Assembly: GCA_014529385.2 (NCBI GenBank)
Contig: CM043959.1
Span: 372,001 to 436,000, forward strand
Direction: 5' to 3'
Source of the DNA: Adiantum capillus-veneris
Taxonomy: Eukaryota > Streptophyta > Polypodiopsida > Polypodiales > Pteridaceae
Length of the DNA: 64,000 nucleotides
Of the stretch, positions 45,920 to 55,706 are shown in pieces. The notes under the pieces are model-generated. The model saw only the letters and a list, made by a program, of their open reading frames with translations. It had not been told where the DNA came from and did no database searches. Numbering within the stretch: the first letter of the stretch is position 1; each line of letters opens with the position of its first letter. The translations under genes and the position numbers were made by a program.

Positions 45920-46339
45920 ACCTCCACCTTATCCTTTTTAGTGTCTCACTATCTTTGTCCATTACAGTCACCATGTGGGCATGGGCTGCTACAATGGTCA
46001 TGTCACTGAATTACTCAAGTAGGAAGTCCTCTACTGCTTCTTGTAGAGCCATCAATGCCACCACCTTCCACCTTTTAGTGCCCCAGGTAGCTTCTTCACA
46101 TATGGACCTCACCATCCTCTGAAAGGGCAGCTTTGATATGCACAATATACACATTTCTGTGCCTTCGTGATTTCTTTGAAAAGTCCCATGCAGCTCTGTA
46201 ACTTCTTCACCCTTGGACCTTTCAAAATTTTATTTGGTTTTCCAGGTCTCTTCTTTGGGGTTGCAGATCTGCTACTTGCCTTAGCTGCTAATCCTGGTCC
46301 CTTGCCTGCCTTCCTTGCAGTGGCCTTTGTTCTAGCCAT
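45920..46339 (-). other. Histone H3-like region: tail plus histone fold
   Basis: The N-terminus ARTKATARK matches the H3 tail ARTKQTARK in eight of nine positions, keeping Lys4 and Lys9. After a basic stretch, LFKEITKAQK aligns with the H3 alpha-N helix (ALREIRKYQK). A one-base loss at about 46150-46165 shifts the phase, then KLPFQRMVRSI aligns with KLPFQRLVREI, ALMALQEAVEDFL with AVMALQEACEAYL, and HAHMVTVMDKD then RIRW with HAKRVTIMPKD and RRIRG. From LPFQR to the end no gap is needed. A TAA replaces a Leu codon (one base from TTA) in the middle. Known H3 families pack DNA in nucleosomes; whether this one could is unknown. Confidence 0.75.
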
Positions 46340-46357
46340 TTCACTGTAAAAAAATAG

Positions 46358-46362
<5 letters not shown>

Positions 46363-46397
<35 letters not shown>

Positions 46398-46407
46398 AAA
46401 TATGCTA

Positions 46408-46462
<55 letters not shown>

Positions 46463-46482
46463 TTCTATAGCCTAGCATATTT

Positions 46483-46543
<61 letters not shown>

Positions 46544-46545
46544 CT
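46363..46545. repeat. (CT)n / (GA)n inverted array with TTTAAATATGCTAGGC hairpin arms
   Basis: CT runs at 46363-46394 and 46411-46460 are followed by GA runs from 46487. The arms TTTAAATATGCTAGGC (46395-46410) and GCCTAGCATATTTAAA (46471-46486) are exact inverted copies, so the whole could fold into one long hairpin. It starts about 20 bases upstream of the ATG of the minus-strand fusion gene. Confidence 0.9.
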
Positions 46546-46550
46546 TCCAT

Positions 46551-46611
46551 TACTAACGGCGCGCGTGGAAGATGTTTTGACCCCAAAATACACCTCCGCG
46601 CGTCGTTAGTA
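46551..46611. repeat. 61-bp palindrome, family copy 1
   Basis: Starts TACTAACGGCGCGCG and ends CCGCGCGTCGTTAGTA, an imperfect inverted repeat around a short centre. Confidence 0.85.
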
Positions 46612-46627
46612 TAAGGGTACAGAAAGA

Positions 46628-46775
46628 CTCTCTCTCTCTCTCTCTCTCTCTTTCTCCTGCCTTCCCCAGTCTCTACACTTTTTCTTCCTCTCTCTATAAC
46701 ACACACATACACACACACACACACACACTCGTGGATACACTCCATCTCTCTCACTCGTTATACTTCCGTTTGCAC
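46628..46775. repeat. (CT)n and (AC)n simple repeats
   Basis: CT run at about 46628-46651 and AC run at about 46700-46728 between palindromes 1 and 2. Confidence 0.85.
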
Positions 46776-46777
46776 AG

Positions 46778-46836
46778 TACTAAAGGCGCGCAAAGTGACA
46801 TCCAAACCGGAGGTTCCTGTCTCCGCGCGCCTTTAG

Positions 46837-46838
<2 letters not shown>
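46778..46838. repeat. 61-bp palindrome, family copy 2
   Basis: Starts TACTAAAGGCGCGC and ends GCGCGCCTTTAGTA. The ends are fully complementary over 14 bases. Confidence 0.9.
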
Positions 46839-46924
<86 letters not shown>

Positions 46925-47023
46925 CTGTGTATGTGTGTGTGTGTGTTGTATTTGTGTGTGTGTGTGTGTGTGTGGGTGTGTGTGTGTGTCTGTGTGTGTG
47001 TTATATTTGTTTGTGTGTGTGTT

Positions 47024-47075
<52 letters not shown>

Positions 47076-47218
47076 TATGTGTGTGTGTATGTATGTGTGT
47101 GTTGTGTGTTAAGAGAGAGCTAGATATGAAATATACTCTGAGAGAAACAGAGAGAGAAAAAGAAACAGAGAGAGAGGGACATTTCAGAAACAGAGAGAGA
47201 AGCATAGCCTGACCTCTT

Positions 47219-47255
<37 letters not shown>
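46839..47255. repeat. (GA)n then (GT)n compound microsatellite
   Basis: GA run 46840-46923, GT-rich run 46927-47102 with a few interruptions, and a further GA run at 47221-47254. No gene is supported; the Cys/Val and Arg/Glu frames here are repeat translations. Confidence 0.95.
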
Positions 47256-47265
<10 letters not shown>

Positions 47266-47545
47266 GGGTGAGGGCCGAACCTTCTAAGGACGCAGAGCTG
47301 CGTTATGTCGACGACGGGTCAACTCAATCTTGCAGGTGCTTTCTGTCGGAGACGCAAATGACGGCGCTCTCTCTCTTGCTCTCACTCTCTTTGACGCGGT
47401 GTGTTTTTTTCTCTCTCATCACTTTTATATGTGACGTACGAAAGTATACGGGGCCAATAAATGATCGCACGTGCGTCATCATGCAATTATATTCTATTTT
47501 TTAGTAACACGTGGGGTGCTGCCGTGTGTATCCATTATAAGTGTC
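47256..47545. other. Short unique stretch between microsatellites
   Basis: Contains unique GC-richer sequence (CGAACCTTCTAAGGACGCAG, then TGCGTTATGTCGACGACGGG). No coding region with recognisable similarity was found. Confidence 0.35.
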
Positions 47546-47547
47546 AT

Positions 47548-47550
<3 letters not shown>

Positions 47551-47641
<91 letters not shown>

Positions 47642-47745
47642 AGGGAGACTCATTACTACCAGAGAGTGATAGTGAGAGAGAGAGAGAGAGGGAGACTCAT
47701 TACTGTCAGAGAGAGAGAGAGAGAGAAAGAGAGAAACCAATGGAG
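47551..47745. repeat. (GA)n microsatellite with duplicated GGGAGACTCATTAC block
   Basis: GA run from 47551 to 47636, then GGGAGACTCATTACTACCAGAGAG and, after another GA run, GGGAGACTCATTACTGTCAGAGAG, a short tandem duplication. Confidence 0.9.
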
Positions 47746-47898
47746 AAGACACCTCCCATGGAGTTTCTGCAAACTCCACCAACAAAAGGTGATCTCTCAC
47801 TCTGTCTCTCTGTATTTCCAACAATAGGTAGGAAATTGTGTGTGTGTCTGTGTGTGTGTGTGGAAACAAAGAAAAACCCATACTGTTGTTCAACACAC

Positions 47899-47954
47899 AC
47901 ACACACACCTCAACACATACTTACACAGACAGACACACACACACACACACAGAC

Positions 47955-48048
<94 letters not shown>

Positions 48049-48060
48049 TTCACTCACTCT
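47899..48060. repeat. (AC)n then (CT)n microsatellites
   Basis: AC-rich run at about 47895-47952 and CT runs at 47958-47998 and 48003-48042. Confidence 0.9.
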
Positions 48061-48093
48061 CTCTCTCTTTCCCTCTCTCTCTCTCTGTCCATG

Positions 48094-48154
48094 TACTAAT
48101 GGCACGCAGACACAAACAAATACTGGCTGCATCCCTCTCCGCACGCCTATAGTA
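48094..48154. repeat. 61-bp palindrome, family copy 3
   Basis: Starts TACTAATGGCACGC and ends GCACGCCTATAGTA; the arms are imperfectly complementary. Confidence 0.8.
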
Positions 48155-48169
48155 CATTCATAACACCTG

Positions 48170-48171
<2 letters not shown>

Positions 48172-48227
<56 letters not shown>

Positions 48228-48229
48228 AA
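48172..48229. repeat. (CT)n microsatellite
   Basis: CT run between palindromes 3 and 4. Confidence 0.95.
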
Positions 48230-48238
48230 TCTCAATAG

Positions 48239-48301
48239 AACTAAAGGCACGCGTAGAGAGTTGCAAATAGTATATGTTTTTGTCTCTGCGCGCCTTTAGT
48301 A
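48239..48301. repeat. 63-bp palindrome, family copy 4
   Basis: Starts AACTAAAGGCACGCG and ends TGCGCGCCTTTAGTA; same family as the other three. Confidence 0.85.
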
Positions 48302-48379
48302 CAAAGAGACAGACAGATAGATAGATAGAGAGAGAGAGAGATAGAGAGAGTGTGTGTATGTGTGTCTTTTGGTGTGCTT

Positions 48380-48381
<2 letters not shown>

Positions 48382-48429
<48 letters not shown>
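48382..48429. repeat. (GA)n microsatellite
   Basis: About 24 GA units. Confidence 0.95.
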
Positions 48430-48432
<3 letters not shown>

Positions 48433-48499
48433 GTCATGTTCCTGATGAATAGGATTAAGGTCTAGTAGGCCAAAGAGGCTAAAACCAGACCCAAAGCTT

Positions 48500-49025
48500 A
48501 TGCCAAGATTCCAGCCTTTGCAGGCTCAGTTGCTTAATGTTTCTGCCAAAAGAACTGTTGTCTTTTGTCAGGACATTGATGAAGAAGAGTCAATTGGTGA
48601 AGATGAGTTTGAGAGGTCACCAGGCCAAGAGGATCCTCACCCTACAAGGTACCTCACCCTCTACAGTACTTGTCAAGAAAAATACAAGAAAGAGGAATAT
48701 AGACTTCTGAGATGATGCAGATCTCCCAGAAAGCAATTCCTGTGCAAGTAAAGGTAAAACCAAAGAGGATGTGCCTTCTGTGGAAGACCCAGCTGCAAGT
48801 GATGAGAGGCTGTTCGATTTTGCAGCATCTTGTGGTGTTGGGGACAAATATGATCTAGTTCATTCTATGTTTAACCCAAAATTTGATATTGAAGACCTTT
48901 TAGCCATTAGGCAAAATTTGGACTCACAAAGGGGCCCTTTAAGGAGTTTGACTTTACCTCTCTCTGCCAAAATGGACGCATGGATAAATTTTTACAAACA
49001 AACTCCAAAGCTGGCGGAGGTTTGA
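48500..49025 (+). pseudogene. Gag-like fragment, unrecognised
   Basis: Two frames in succession: 48500-48715 (MPRFQPLQAQLLNVSAKRTV, then acidic EEESIGEDEFE) and 48771-49025 (DERLFDFAASCGVGDKYDLV, then PLSAKMDAWINFYKQTPKLA). The second is repeated in reverse at 49201-49455. The style resembles the N-terminal part of a retroelement gag, and the position before the gag core at 49.7 kb would fit, but the identity is uncertain. Confidence 0.35.
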
Positions 49026-49358
49026 CGGTTAGAATGTCCTCTTCAAGCTCTATCTACTGATATATAGCACGCCATGAGATTCCTCATATTTTAGAAGATT
49101 CTTTTTTTGATTCACTTAGATTCCGATAGAGTTGTCACATCATAGGTGAATCAAAAAAAGAATCTTCTAAAATATGAGGAATCTCATGGCGTGCTATATA
49201 TCAGTAGATAGAGGTTGAAGAGGACATTCTAACTGTCAAACCTCCGCCAACTTTGGAGTTTGTTTGAAAAAAATTTATCCATGCGCCCGTTTTTGGTAAG
49301 AGAGGTAAAGTCAAAATCCTTAAAGGGTCCCTTTGTGAGTCCAAAATTTTGCCTAATG
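48905..49358. repeat. Long inverted repeat, arms about 211 bp, 30-bp spacer
   Basis: Left arm 48905-49115 and right arm 49146-49358 are inverted copies. The inner 100 bases around TGATATATAGCACGCCATGA are essentially identical, and the outer part differs by scattered substitutions. The assembly gap follows 135 bases later. Either a real palindrome or an assembly join. Confidence 0.9.
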
Positions 49359-49493
49359 TCAGCAGAGTGAATTCCTGCAGTCCTACAGAGAAAATTTTTG
49401 AAGTGATGGTGCAGCTAGGGAAGGGTTGTTCTGCCCAATATGACTGTTTGTGCATTTAAATGATTGCGGTGGAAAGGGACAGGGACTGAAGAA

Positions 49494-49693
49494 NNNNNNN
49501 NNNNNNNNNNNNNNNNNNNNNNNNNNNNNNNNNNNNNNNNNNNNNNNNNNNNNNNNNNNNNNNNNNNNNNNNNNNNNNNNNNNNNNNNNNNNNNNNNNNN
49601 NNNNNNNNNNNNNNNNNNNNNNNNNNNNNNNNNNNNNNNNNNNNNNNNNNNNNNNNNNNNNNNNNNNNNNNNNNNNNNNNNNNNNNNNNNNNN
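49494..49693. other. Assembly gap (200 N)
   Basis: Exactly 200 N, a common placeholder length, so the true size is unknown. The 5' end of the following retroelement may be lost here. Confidence 1.
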
Positions 49694-50562
49694 AAGCACA
49701 AAGTACGGTGAATCCCGGGTTAGAATCTTTAAGCATCTCATGAAGCTAGAAGCTAGATCATGGTACAATGCACTTCCACTAGCAACCAAGGATGACTGGG
49801 AACCCTTAAAAACCTCTTTTAAGAGGCGCTTTGGGGGAGGTACCACTTCAGAAAAGTTGTGGGACAAGTTGAGAGACTTGAAGCAGGAAGGTCTTTTAGA
49901 ATATGCCACTATGAGTCCAAATTTGTGGATTTGTGGGAACAGTGGGTTGAGTCACTGGCAAGGGGGAAACGGCACATGATTTCCTAAAAAAAGACGGTTC
50001 ACGCATGGCTTATGGCCGCTTCTCAAGGAGAAGGTGAAAGGTAGATTCCCGGCTACGTACGAGTTAGCCGTTGAGATTGCTCGCCTTAAGGACAAGAAGC
50101 TGCGAATGAAAGCCAAAGAAACCGAGTCAACAGAAGCAGGAACATCGTGTCGACCAGCAACTACGACAACCACCATTACCACCACCACCGGCTCTTGGGG
50201 TAAGAGATGACCAACAAGATATGTTGGCCCATATTACTGACCAACTGCAGAATTTGTCTGTCCACTTAATACAGCAAGGGAGGAGTCAAGAAAGAGATCA
50301 AGACCCTGGAAGAGCACGACAACAAAACAGGGAGTATCATTGCTACAACTGCGGAGAAGACGGTCACGGTATGTACTACTGTCCCAAACCACGACAAAAC
50401 TATAATAGAGGAGGTAGAAGGAACCAATTGTCACCCGCTAGAGAAAGAACACCCCCACCCCGAGCACCAACCCCACCAACACAAATTCTACGTCCACCCA
50501 GACACCACTACAAGCATCCATTCCACCTCTTCCACCAGCCCCACCACCTGATCGCCCTGTAA
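49694..50562 (+). pseudogene. gag of the third Ty3-like element
   Basis: After the gap the capsid core reads VRIFKHLMKLEARSWYNALP, then WEPLKTSFKRRFGGGTTSEK. Phase changes at about 49.9 and 50.0 kb are followed by FPATYELAVEIARLKDKKLR. The frame 50221-50562 has DMLAHITDQLQNLSVHLIQQ, the zinc knuckle CYNCGEDGHGMYYC (about 50342-50383) and a Pro-rich end. The N-terminus is missing in the gap. The protein would bind and package RNA. Confidence 0.8.
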
Positions 50563-51400
50563 ACATCATAAGGCTAGAAGAGAAAGGAAAAGCCGTAGTA
50601 GTGGATCCACCTAGAGCAAAGGAGAGGGGACAAGGGTAAGGAGAAGGCACCCTTTTTAGAACCACTTGAGGCCATGACTGTGAAAAGAGCTAGGAGGGAG
50701 AAGGCTACACAATCAGATGATGAGAGCCTAAGCATGAGAGGAGAAACTAGCAAGAGGCCATCCAGGCCACGACAAAAATTGGGCATCACCGACTTCCAGC
50801 TAGGGGAAAGTTCTAAGCCCTATGATCTAACATTGGATGTGGCAGAGCAAGGACCGAAGATTACATGGCCACAGCTGCTACATCTTGTACCTAAAGTAAG
50901 GCGACAATGGTCTAAAATGGTAAGTACAAGACGCTCCAAAACAAAGGTAGCCGGAGCAATTTCGGGATGCAACATGGATGACATCCTTCCAATTGTCGAC
51001 GTAAACATAAAAGGAAAGAGGGTTGGAAACACCTACATTGATGGAGGTGCACAAATCTGTGTAATGAGCGAAGCTATGATGCTTCGATGAGGGCTCGAGG
51101 TTGACAGGCCTTCTCCATGCAAGGCAAAGATGGCAAACAACGCAAAAGTAAAGTGTGTGTGGGTGTGGTAAGTGCCGTGAAAATCAAAGCTTTCAACACT
51201 GAGGTAGAGGTAGATGTTTTTGTAATGCCTACTAAGGGGGAGGGCTATCCACTAATTTTGGGAAGGCCATGGTTGATGGCCATGAAGGCAAAACACGACT
51301 GGGGTACTGGCCTTCTACGCATGACCGGTAAGAAAGGGGAGACAATCTACTACGACATGAGGATTGGCAAGCAGAAGCAAATGAATCTGGAAACATCGGC
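50563..51400 (+). pseudogene. Protease region of the third element
   Basis: Frame 50674-51090: linker, then WPQLLHLVPKVRRQWSKMVS and the protease site YIDGGAQICVMSEAM, broken by a TGA at 51088. The next phase (from 51117) continues VKCVGVVSAVKIKAFNTEVE and LILGRPWLMAMKAKHDWGTG. The D-G-G-A site is shared with the inner element at 26.7 kb. Confidence 0.8.
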
Positions 51401-52577
51401 AGATGAAACCACTATCGAATCTTCGAATAGTGAGGAGGAGACCACATCCACCGATGAAAGTGATAGTTCCATTGATGTGATGGGTATCATTATGAAGGAT
51501 CCACAAAGGGTAAGCACAACTGGTGATCCATCACCAAAAGGGCAACCCAATGAAGAGGAGAGCAAATCACCTGGCCTAGGAGGAAGTAGGTTGAAGGGTA
51601 TGTTGTCTACGAAATTAACACTTGAGGAGAAAGATAGTTTTTTGCAAATGTTGATGGGATTTCCTAACCTGTTCATTGACAACTATGAAAGAATCACAGG
51701 CATTACAGTGGTGGAACATCATATTAAGCTGAAGGAAGGGGTAAACCCAGTTGTGCAAAAGCTACGACGACTGGGGGTCATACAAGAAAAGGCACTCTTG
51801 GCCGAGGTAAGGAAACTGCTGGAGGCGGGATTCATCTATCGTGTAGAAAACTCAAAATGGGTGTCACCCGTAGTGGTGACGCCTAAAAAGAATGGTAAGT
51901 GGAGGGTCTGTGTTGACTACAAACCACTAAATGCAGCTACAAAGAGAGACCACTTTCCTCTCCCTTTCTTGGATGAAATTCTGAATGAAGTAGCGGGTTT
52001 TGAATGCTATACCGTCTGTGATGGTTATTCTGGATACTTTCAAATACGCATAGCCTTGGAAGATCAGCTAAAAACCACTTTTATCACGCCATGGGGTTGT
52101 TTTGCATACAGGGTTATGCCATTTGGTCTCACAAATGCACCTGCCACATTCCAAAGATATGTCACATATGTTTTTCAACCGTTCTTTGGAACATCCATAA
52201 GAGTGTTCATTGATGATTTTTGTATATATAGCTCCCGTATTTCACATTTAGAAAAGGTAACTCAAGGTTTGGCCAGGTTGCAGAGCCTAGGTGGGAAATT
52301 AAATGTGGATAAATGCCACATTGGGGAGAGTAAAGTCATTCTACTAGGCCATGAAATTTCAGCAAAAGGTATCAACGCCGACCCAAGTAAGGTGTCCGCA
52401 CTCATAGCCCTACCTTCACCAACGACCGCACGTCAACTGGTCTCTTTTCTTCAGAAGGTGAGGTACTTAAGTAGATTCATACATCTACTATCACAACTTG
52501 TTCTACCACTGCAACAAATCACTCAAAGTCAACTTTCACTTGGGACGAGGAAAGCGAACATCACTACAACAAGGTAA
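51401..52577 (+). pseudogene. Reverse transcriptase of the third element
   Basis: An acidic linker (SSNSEEETTSTDESDSS) precedes RT: LAEVRKLLEAGFIYRVENSK, WRVCVDYKPLNAATKRDHFP, VCDGYSGYFQIRIALEDQLK, TPWGCFAYRVMPFGLTNAPA and the catalytic FIDD at 52207-52218, then CHIGESKVILLGHEISAKGI. The RT domain itself is intact; the frame breaks at about 52530, at the RT-RNase H junction. Confidence 0.85.
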
Positions 52578-53480
52578 AGGAGGTCTTAGCCACTCTGCCA
52601 ACTATCTCACCACCTAAGTGGGATGAAAAATTCTATGTCACCTCAAGTGTTGGTGATGACTCATTGGGGGCTGTGCTACTCCAAAAGGATACGACGACAT
52701 CTTTCATGAGGCCAATCTACTTCTCTAGTCGAATGATGACAGCAGGAGAGAAAGGTTTCACCCATGTGGAACACTTAGTCCTAGCTCTTAGATTTGCAAC
52801 TAAAGTTTAGGTCATATTTGCTGCCTAAGCAATTTGTGATTCTAACCACGGATGAAATATTTTCCTATGTTGTACAACACATGGATGTGTCTGCTAGAAT
52901 TACTAAATGGCTAGTTCGTCTGCAAGAGTTTGACTACACGGTACAGGTAGAAAGCACGACAAGGGCAAGTTTGGGGGGACTCATGACCTACCAAGTCTTT
53001 GAAAGGAAGGAGAAGCAATCTAAGGAAGGAGAAGTCCGATTACCTCCAGTACCACCGATGGTAGAAGGAGCATACTCTCTCTACTTTGATGGAGCCTACA
53101 AGCGAGCGTCCGACAAAGCAGCTGCAGGCATAGTGGTCTTTGATGACAAAGGGACAAAGGTATTTTTGTTGGGCCAATTGTTAGATTCACATTCTAACAA
53201 TGAAGCTGAGTATGCAGCACTAACCAAGGGTCTACAATGGTGCGTCTCGCAAGGTGTACAACGCCTTAATGTATTTGGGGATGCTCTACTTCTGGTAAGG
53301 CAAGTAAATGGAGCATGGACATGCAAGAATCCTAGTTTAAGGACTCACTTAAGTGGTGTAAAAACCTTGTTGGGTAAGTTTGAAGAAGTTCAAATACACC
53401 ATATCCCAAGGGCTCAAAACCAAGAAGCAGATGCCCTAGCAAGTGAAAGACTACAGGAAGTGGTGGTTGGAGCAATAAAA
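52530..53480 (+). pseudogene. RNase H and second RNase H of the third element
   Basis: The first RNase H reads SSVGDDSLGAVLLQKDTTTS and YFSSRMMTAGEKGFTHVEHL, with a break at about 52808, then FRSYLLPKQFVILTTDEIFS. The second RNase H follows in the frame 52794-54266: SLYFDGAYKRASDKAAAGIV, DSHSNNEAEYAALTKGLQWC, NVFGDALLLVRQVNGAW and HHIPRAQNQEADALASERLQ, with all four acidic residues in place. It would degrade RNA in the RNA:DNA hybrid. Confidence 0.85.
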
Positions 53481-54730
53481 CTAAAGCTCCCTCTATTTCA
53501 AGGCAGTGATGCCTTGCCTGACATCATGCATTTTTTGGAAACAGGGGAATGCCCATCAGATTTAACAAAGGGACAGAAGCAATGGCTGACGCGGAAGGCC
53601 ACAAGGTATCGACTCATCAATGATGGTTTGTACTGTAAGGGTAAGGACCAAATACTCAGGAAGGTCCCTCTCTCTCACGAAATCACGGGAGTAATTGCTA
53701 GCTGTCACGACGGGGTTTGTGGTGGTCACTTTGCCCTAGACATAACAAGTAGGAAAATCTTGCAGGCAGGCTTCATATGGCCTAGCCTCAACCGTGATGT
53801 ACACCACTGGTGCAAAACGTGTAAGTTGTGTCAAAAGGCCGGCACTAGGTCACTTATGCCTGAACCACAGACACCTATTCTCTCATATGGCCCATTTGAA
53901 AAATGGGGTATCGATGCCATTGGGCCATTACCTAGGGCCAACTCAGGAAAATTCTACATTATCATGGGGGTCGACTACATGACTAGATGGGCAGAGGCTA
54001 CAGCCACCACTAGAATCACAGCGGTAGAGGTAGCTAAATTTATCTACGAGCACATATGCTGTAGGTTTGGCACACCTTTAGAGATCATCTCTGATAGAGG
54101 GCCAGGTTTCAGAGCAGACTTGGTAGGAGAATTAATGCAAAAACTGGGCATTACAAGGAGGCACTCTTCACCATATTACCCTCAATGTAATGGCCTAGTT
54201 GAAAAGGTAAATGGAATGGTTTCTAAAATTATTACCAAGCAGGTAAACAATCATCCCGGAGACTAGGATAAGTATCTACTACCAGCTTTATGGGCCTACA
54301 GAACTTCATTTTGTACATCCTTGGGATTCACACCGTATCATCTAGTATTTGGTAAGGAAGCAATCTTGCCCATTGAAGTGCAACTACAAAGTCTCAGAGT
54401 AATGGCAAGCCAACTTTAACAACCCAACATGCATTTGAGAGATCACATCATCAACTTGGAAAGACTGCAGCTGGACAGAGAAGAAGCAATAAATTATTAT
54501 GCAGCACAAGCAGAGCATAGACGGCTTAGCTTTAACGAGCATCTCCGAAAAAAATAATTGAAGAAAGGAATGTTGGTGCTCCGTTACGACAATCGCTTCG
54601 ACACGCGCAAGGATAAGAAACTTTGCTCCGATGGGAAGGCCCTTTCATCATCAAGAAAAAGTATGCCAATGGAAGCTACCAGCTTATGGAGGCTGATGGA
54701 AAACTTCATAAAACCAGGGTAAATGGTTGG
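53481..54730 (+). pseudogene. Integrase of the third element
   Basis: Zinc finger HDGVCGGHFALDITSRKI ... WCKTCKLCQ at about 53706-53835. Catalytic residues: Asp in WGIDAIGPLPRANSG, Asp in FGTPLEIISDRGPGF (about 54067-54110) and Glu in YYPQCNGLVEKVNG, so the DDE triad is complete. A stop at 54264 is followed by LPALWAYRTSFCTSLGFTPY and, after more breaks, a KKGMLVLRYDNRFD segment of the C-terminal domain. Confidence 0.85.
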
Positions 54731-54861
54731 TGACTTAAACCTTATTTCCTTCGATTTGACCAGGCTCCACCAATTGACATTCCAGATGAGGACACACCAT
54801 CAAACGCCACCTCCGACGATAATGATCAAACAGATAGCTAGAGACATGAATGCCTCTAGCC

Positions 54862-54873
54862 AAAAGGGGAGGG
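54862..54873 (+). other. Polypurine tract of the third element
   Basis: AAAAGGGGAGGG, four bases before the LTR start TGATGGGGGC at 54878. Confidence 0.75.
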
Positions 54874-55706
54874 CTAATGATGGGGGCTTTTCACAAGCCA
54901 AGCTCCCATACCCCTCTTCTCTCGTCCCCACCCCATGAAAACCCCCTCTTAGGGAGGGAGTGATAAAAGGCATTGGAAAAAGCAAGAAAAAAAAAGTATG
55001 ATTATGTAAATATATAAGAAAGGTAAAATAGGCCACCTCATGCCTGCGGGGTAGCCCATCCCCACCTTGCCTCCTTTTTCTTCACTGTTGCCCCGCCGGG
55101 TGTCCCTTTTCCTCTCCTCCACTCAAAAGGTCAACCCCCTCTCTCTTCCCTTGTCCTTTCTCCTTTCTCTCTCCCCTCAAGCTACCCCACCTCTCACCAA
55201 TAATGCATTATAACTCACCAATAATGCACCCTAACTCACATGCAACTTACCCTATCTTCCAAAATAGTATACCCCACCCCCTCTTTCTCTCTCCTATCAT
55301 ATCCCATGACCCAAATACCCCCCTCTCTCTCTAAAGGGCGCCATGTCTCTTGTCTTGTAGCTAAATAACCTCCCCCACACTCACACACACTCAGTTTCAC
55401 TGAAAAAGGTGCCCACAGACCCATCCCCACCCGGTGGTTACCTGATTTTTCTTGTGTTCACACACATCTGCACACAGATTCACCTCTGAACACACTCCCC
55501 TCTCTCCCCTCTTGTAATTACTTTATTCTCCATGTCACCTCTCAGGTTTTTTCATCAACCCATCTCTCTCTCTTAGTCTCTCTCTCATGAGACTGCTGTT
55601 TTGGCACATATAAACACAGCCAGACAAGTGGGGCCCACAGTCACATGGCCTATGTAGATAATGATTTCTTCATTTCTAAATTCTAGAATTTCTCCCCCTC
55701 CTCCCC

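Larger units (their letters stand above)
43521..46339 (-). pseudogene. Histone H3-like / Ulp1-type protease / FCP1-like phosphatase fusion gene, spliced and decayed
   Basis: Read on the minus strand, the likely exons are 46339-45514, 45441-45181, 45092-44909, 44827 to about 44130 and 44057-43521, each with GT donor and AG acceptor; a TACTAAC branch point precedes the first acceptor. The first exon opens MARTKATARKAGKG, close to the H3 tail, and aligns to the H3 fold. It is followed by a helical linker. Exons 2-3 hold a C48/Ulp1 protease: His in HHWSLICLD, then VFNSI (Asn where Asp is expected), Gln and Cys in NQTDGNSCGW. A repetitive acidic linker follows. The last exon is an FCP1/SCP-like HAD domain. 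One frameshift and two stops (first exon, last exon) and a phase change in the acidic region make this copy probably non-functional. The domain calls rest on motif alignment by eye. Confidence 0.7.

Noticed and set aside
45574-46122. Plus-strand frames of 106 and 74 codons
   Set aside because: Antisense to the first exon of the fusion gene.
46110-46339. Reading the H3-like start as a chance basic peptide
   Set aside because: The fold motifs LPFQR, MALQEA, HA..VT and KD follow in the correct order and spacing, so chance is unlikely.
46780-48437. Long frames of Ser-Leu, Arg-Glu, Cys-Val or Thr-His repeats
   Set aside because: They are translations of CT/GA/GT/AC microsatellites and carry no protein signal.
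49383-49979. Frames spanning the N run
   Set aside because: Most of their length is undefined bases; only the part after 49693 is used, as gag.
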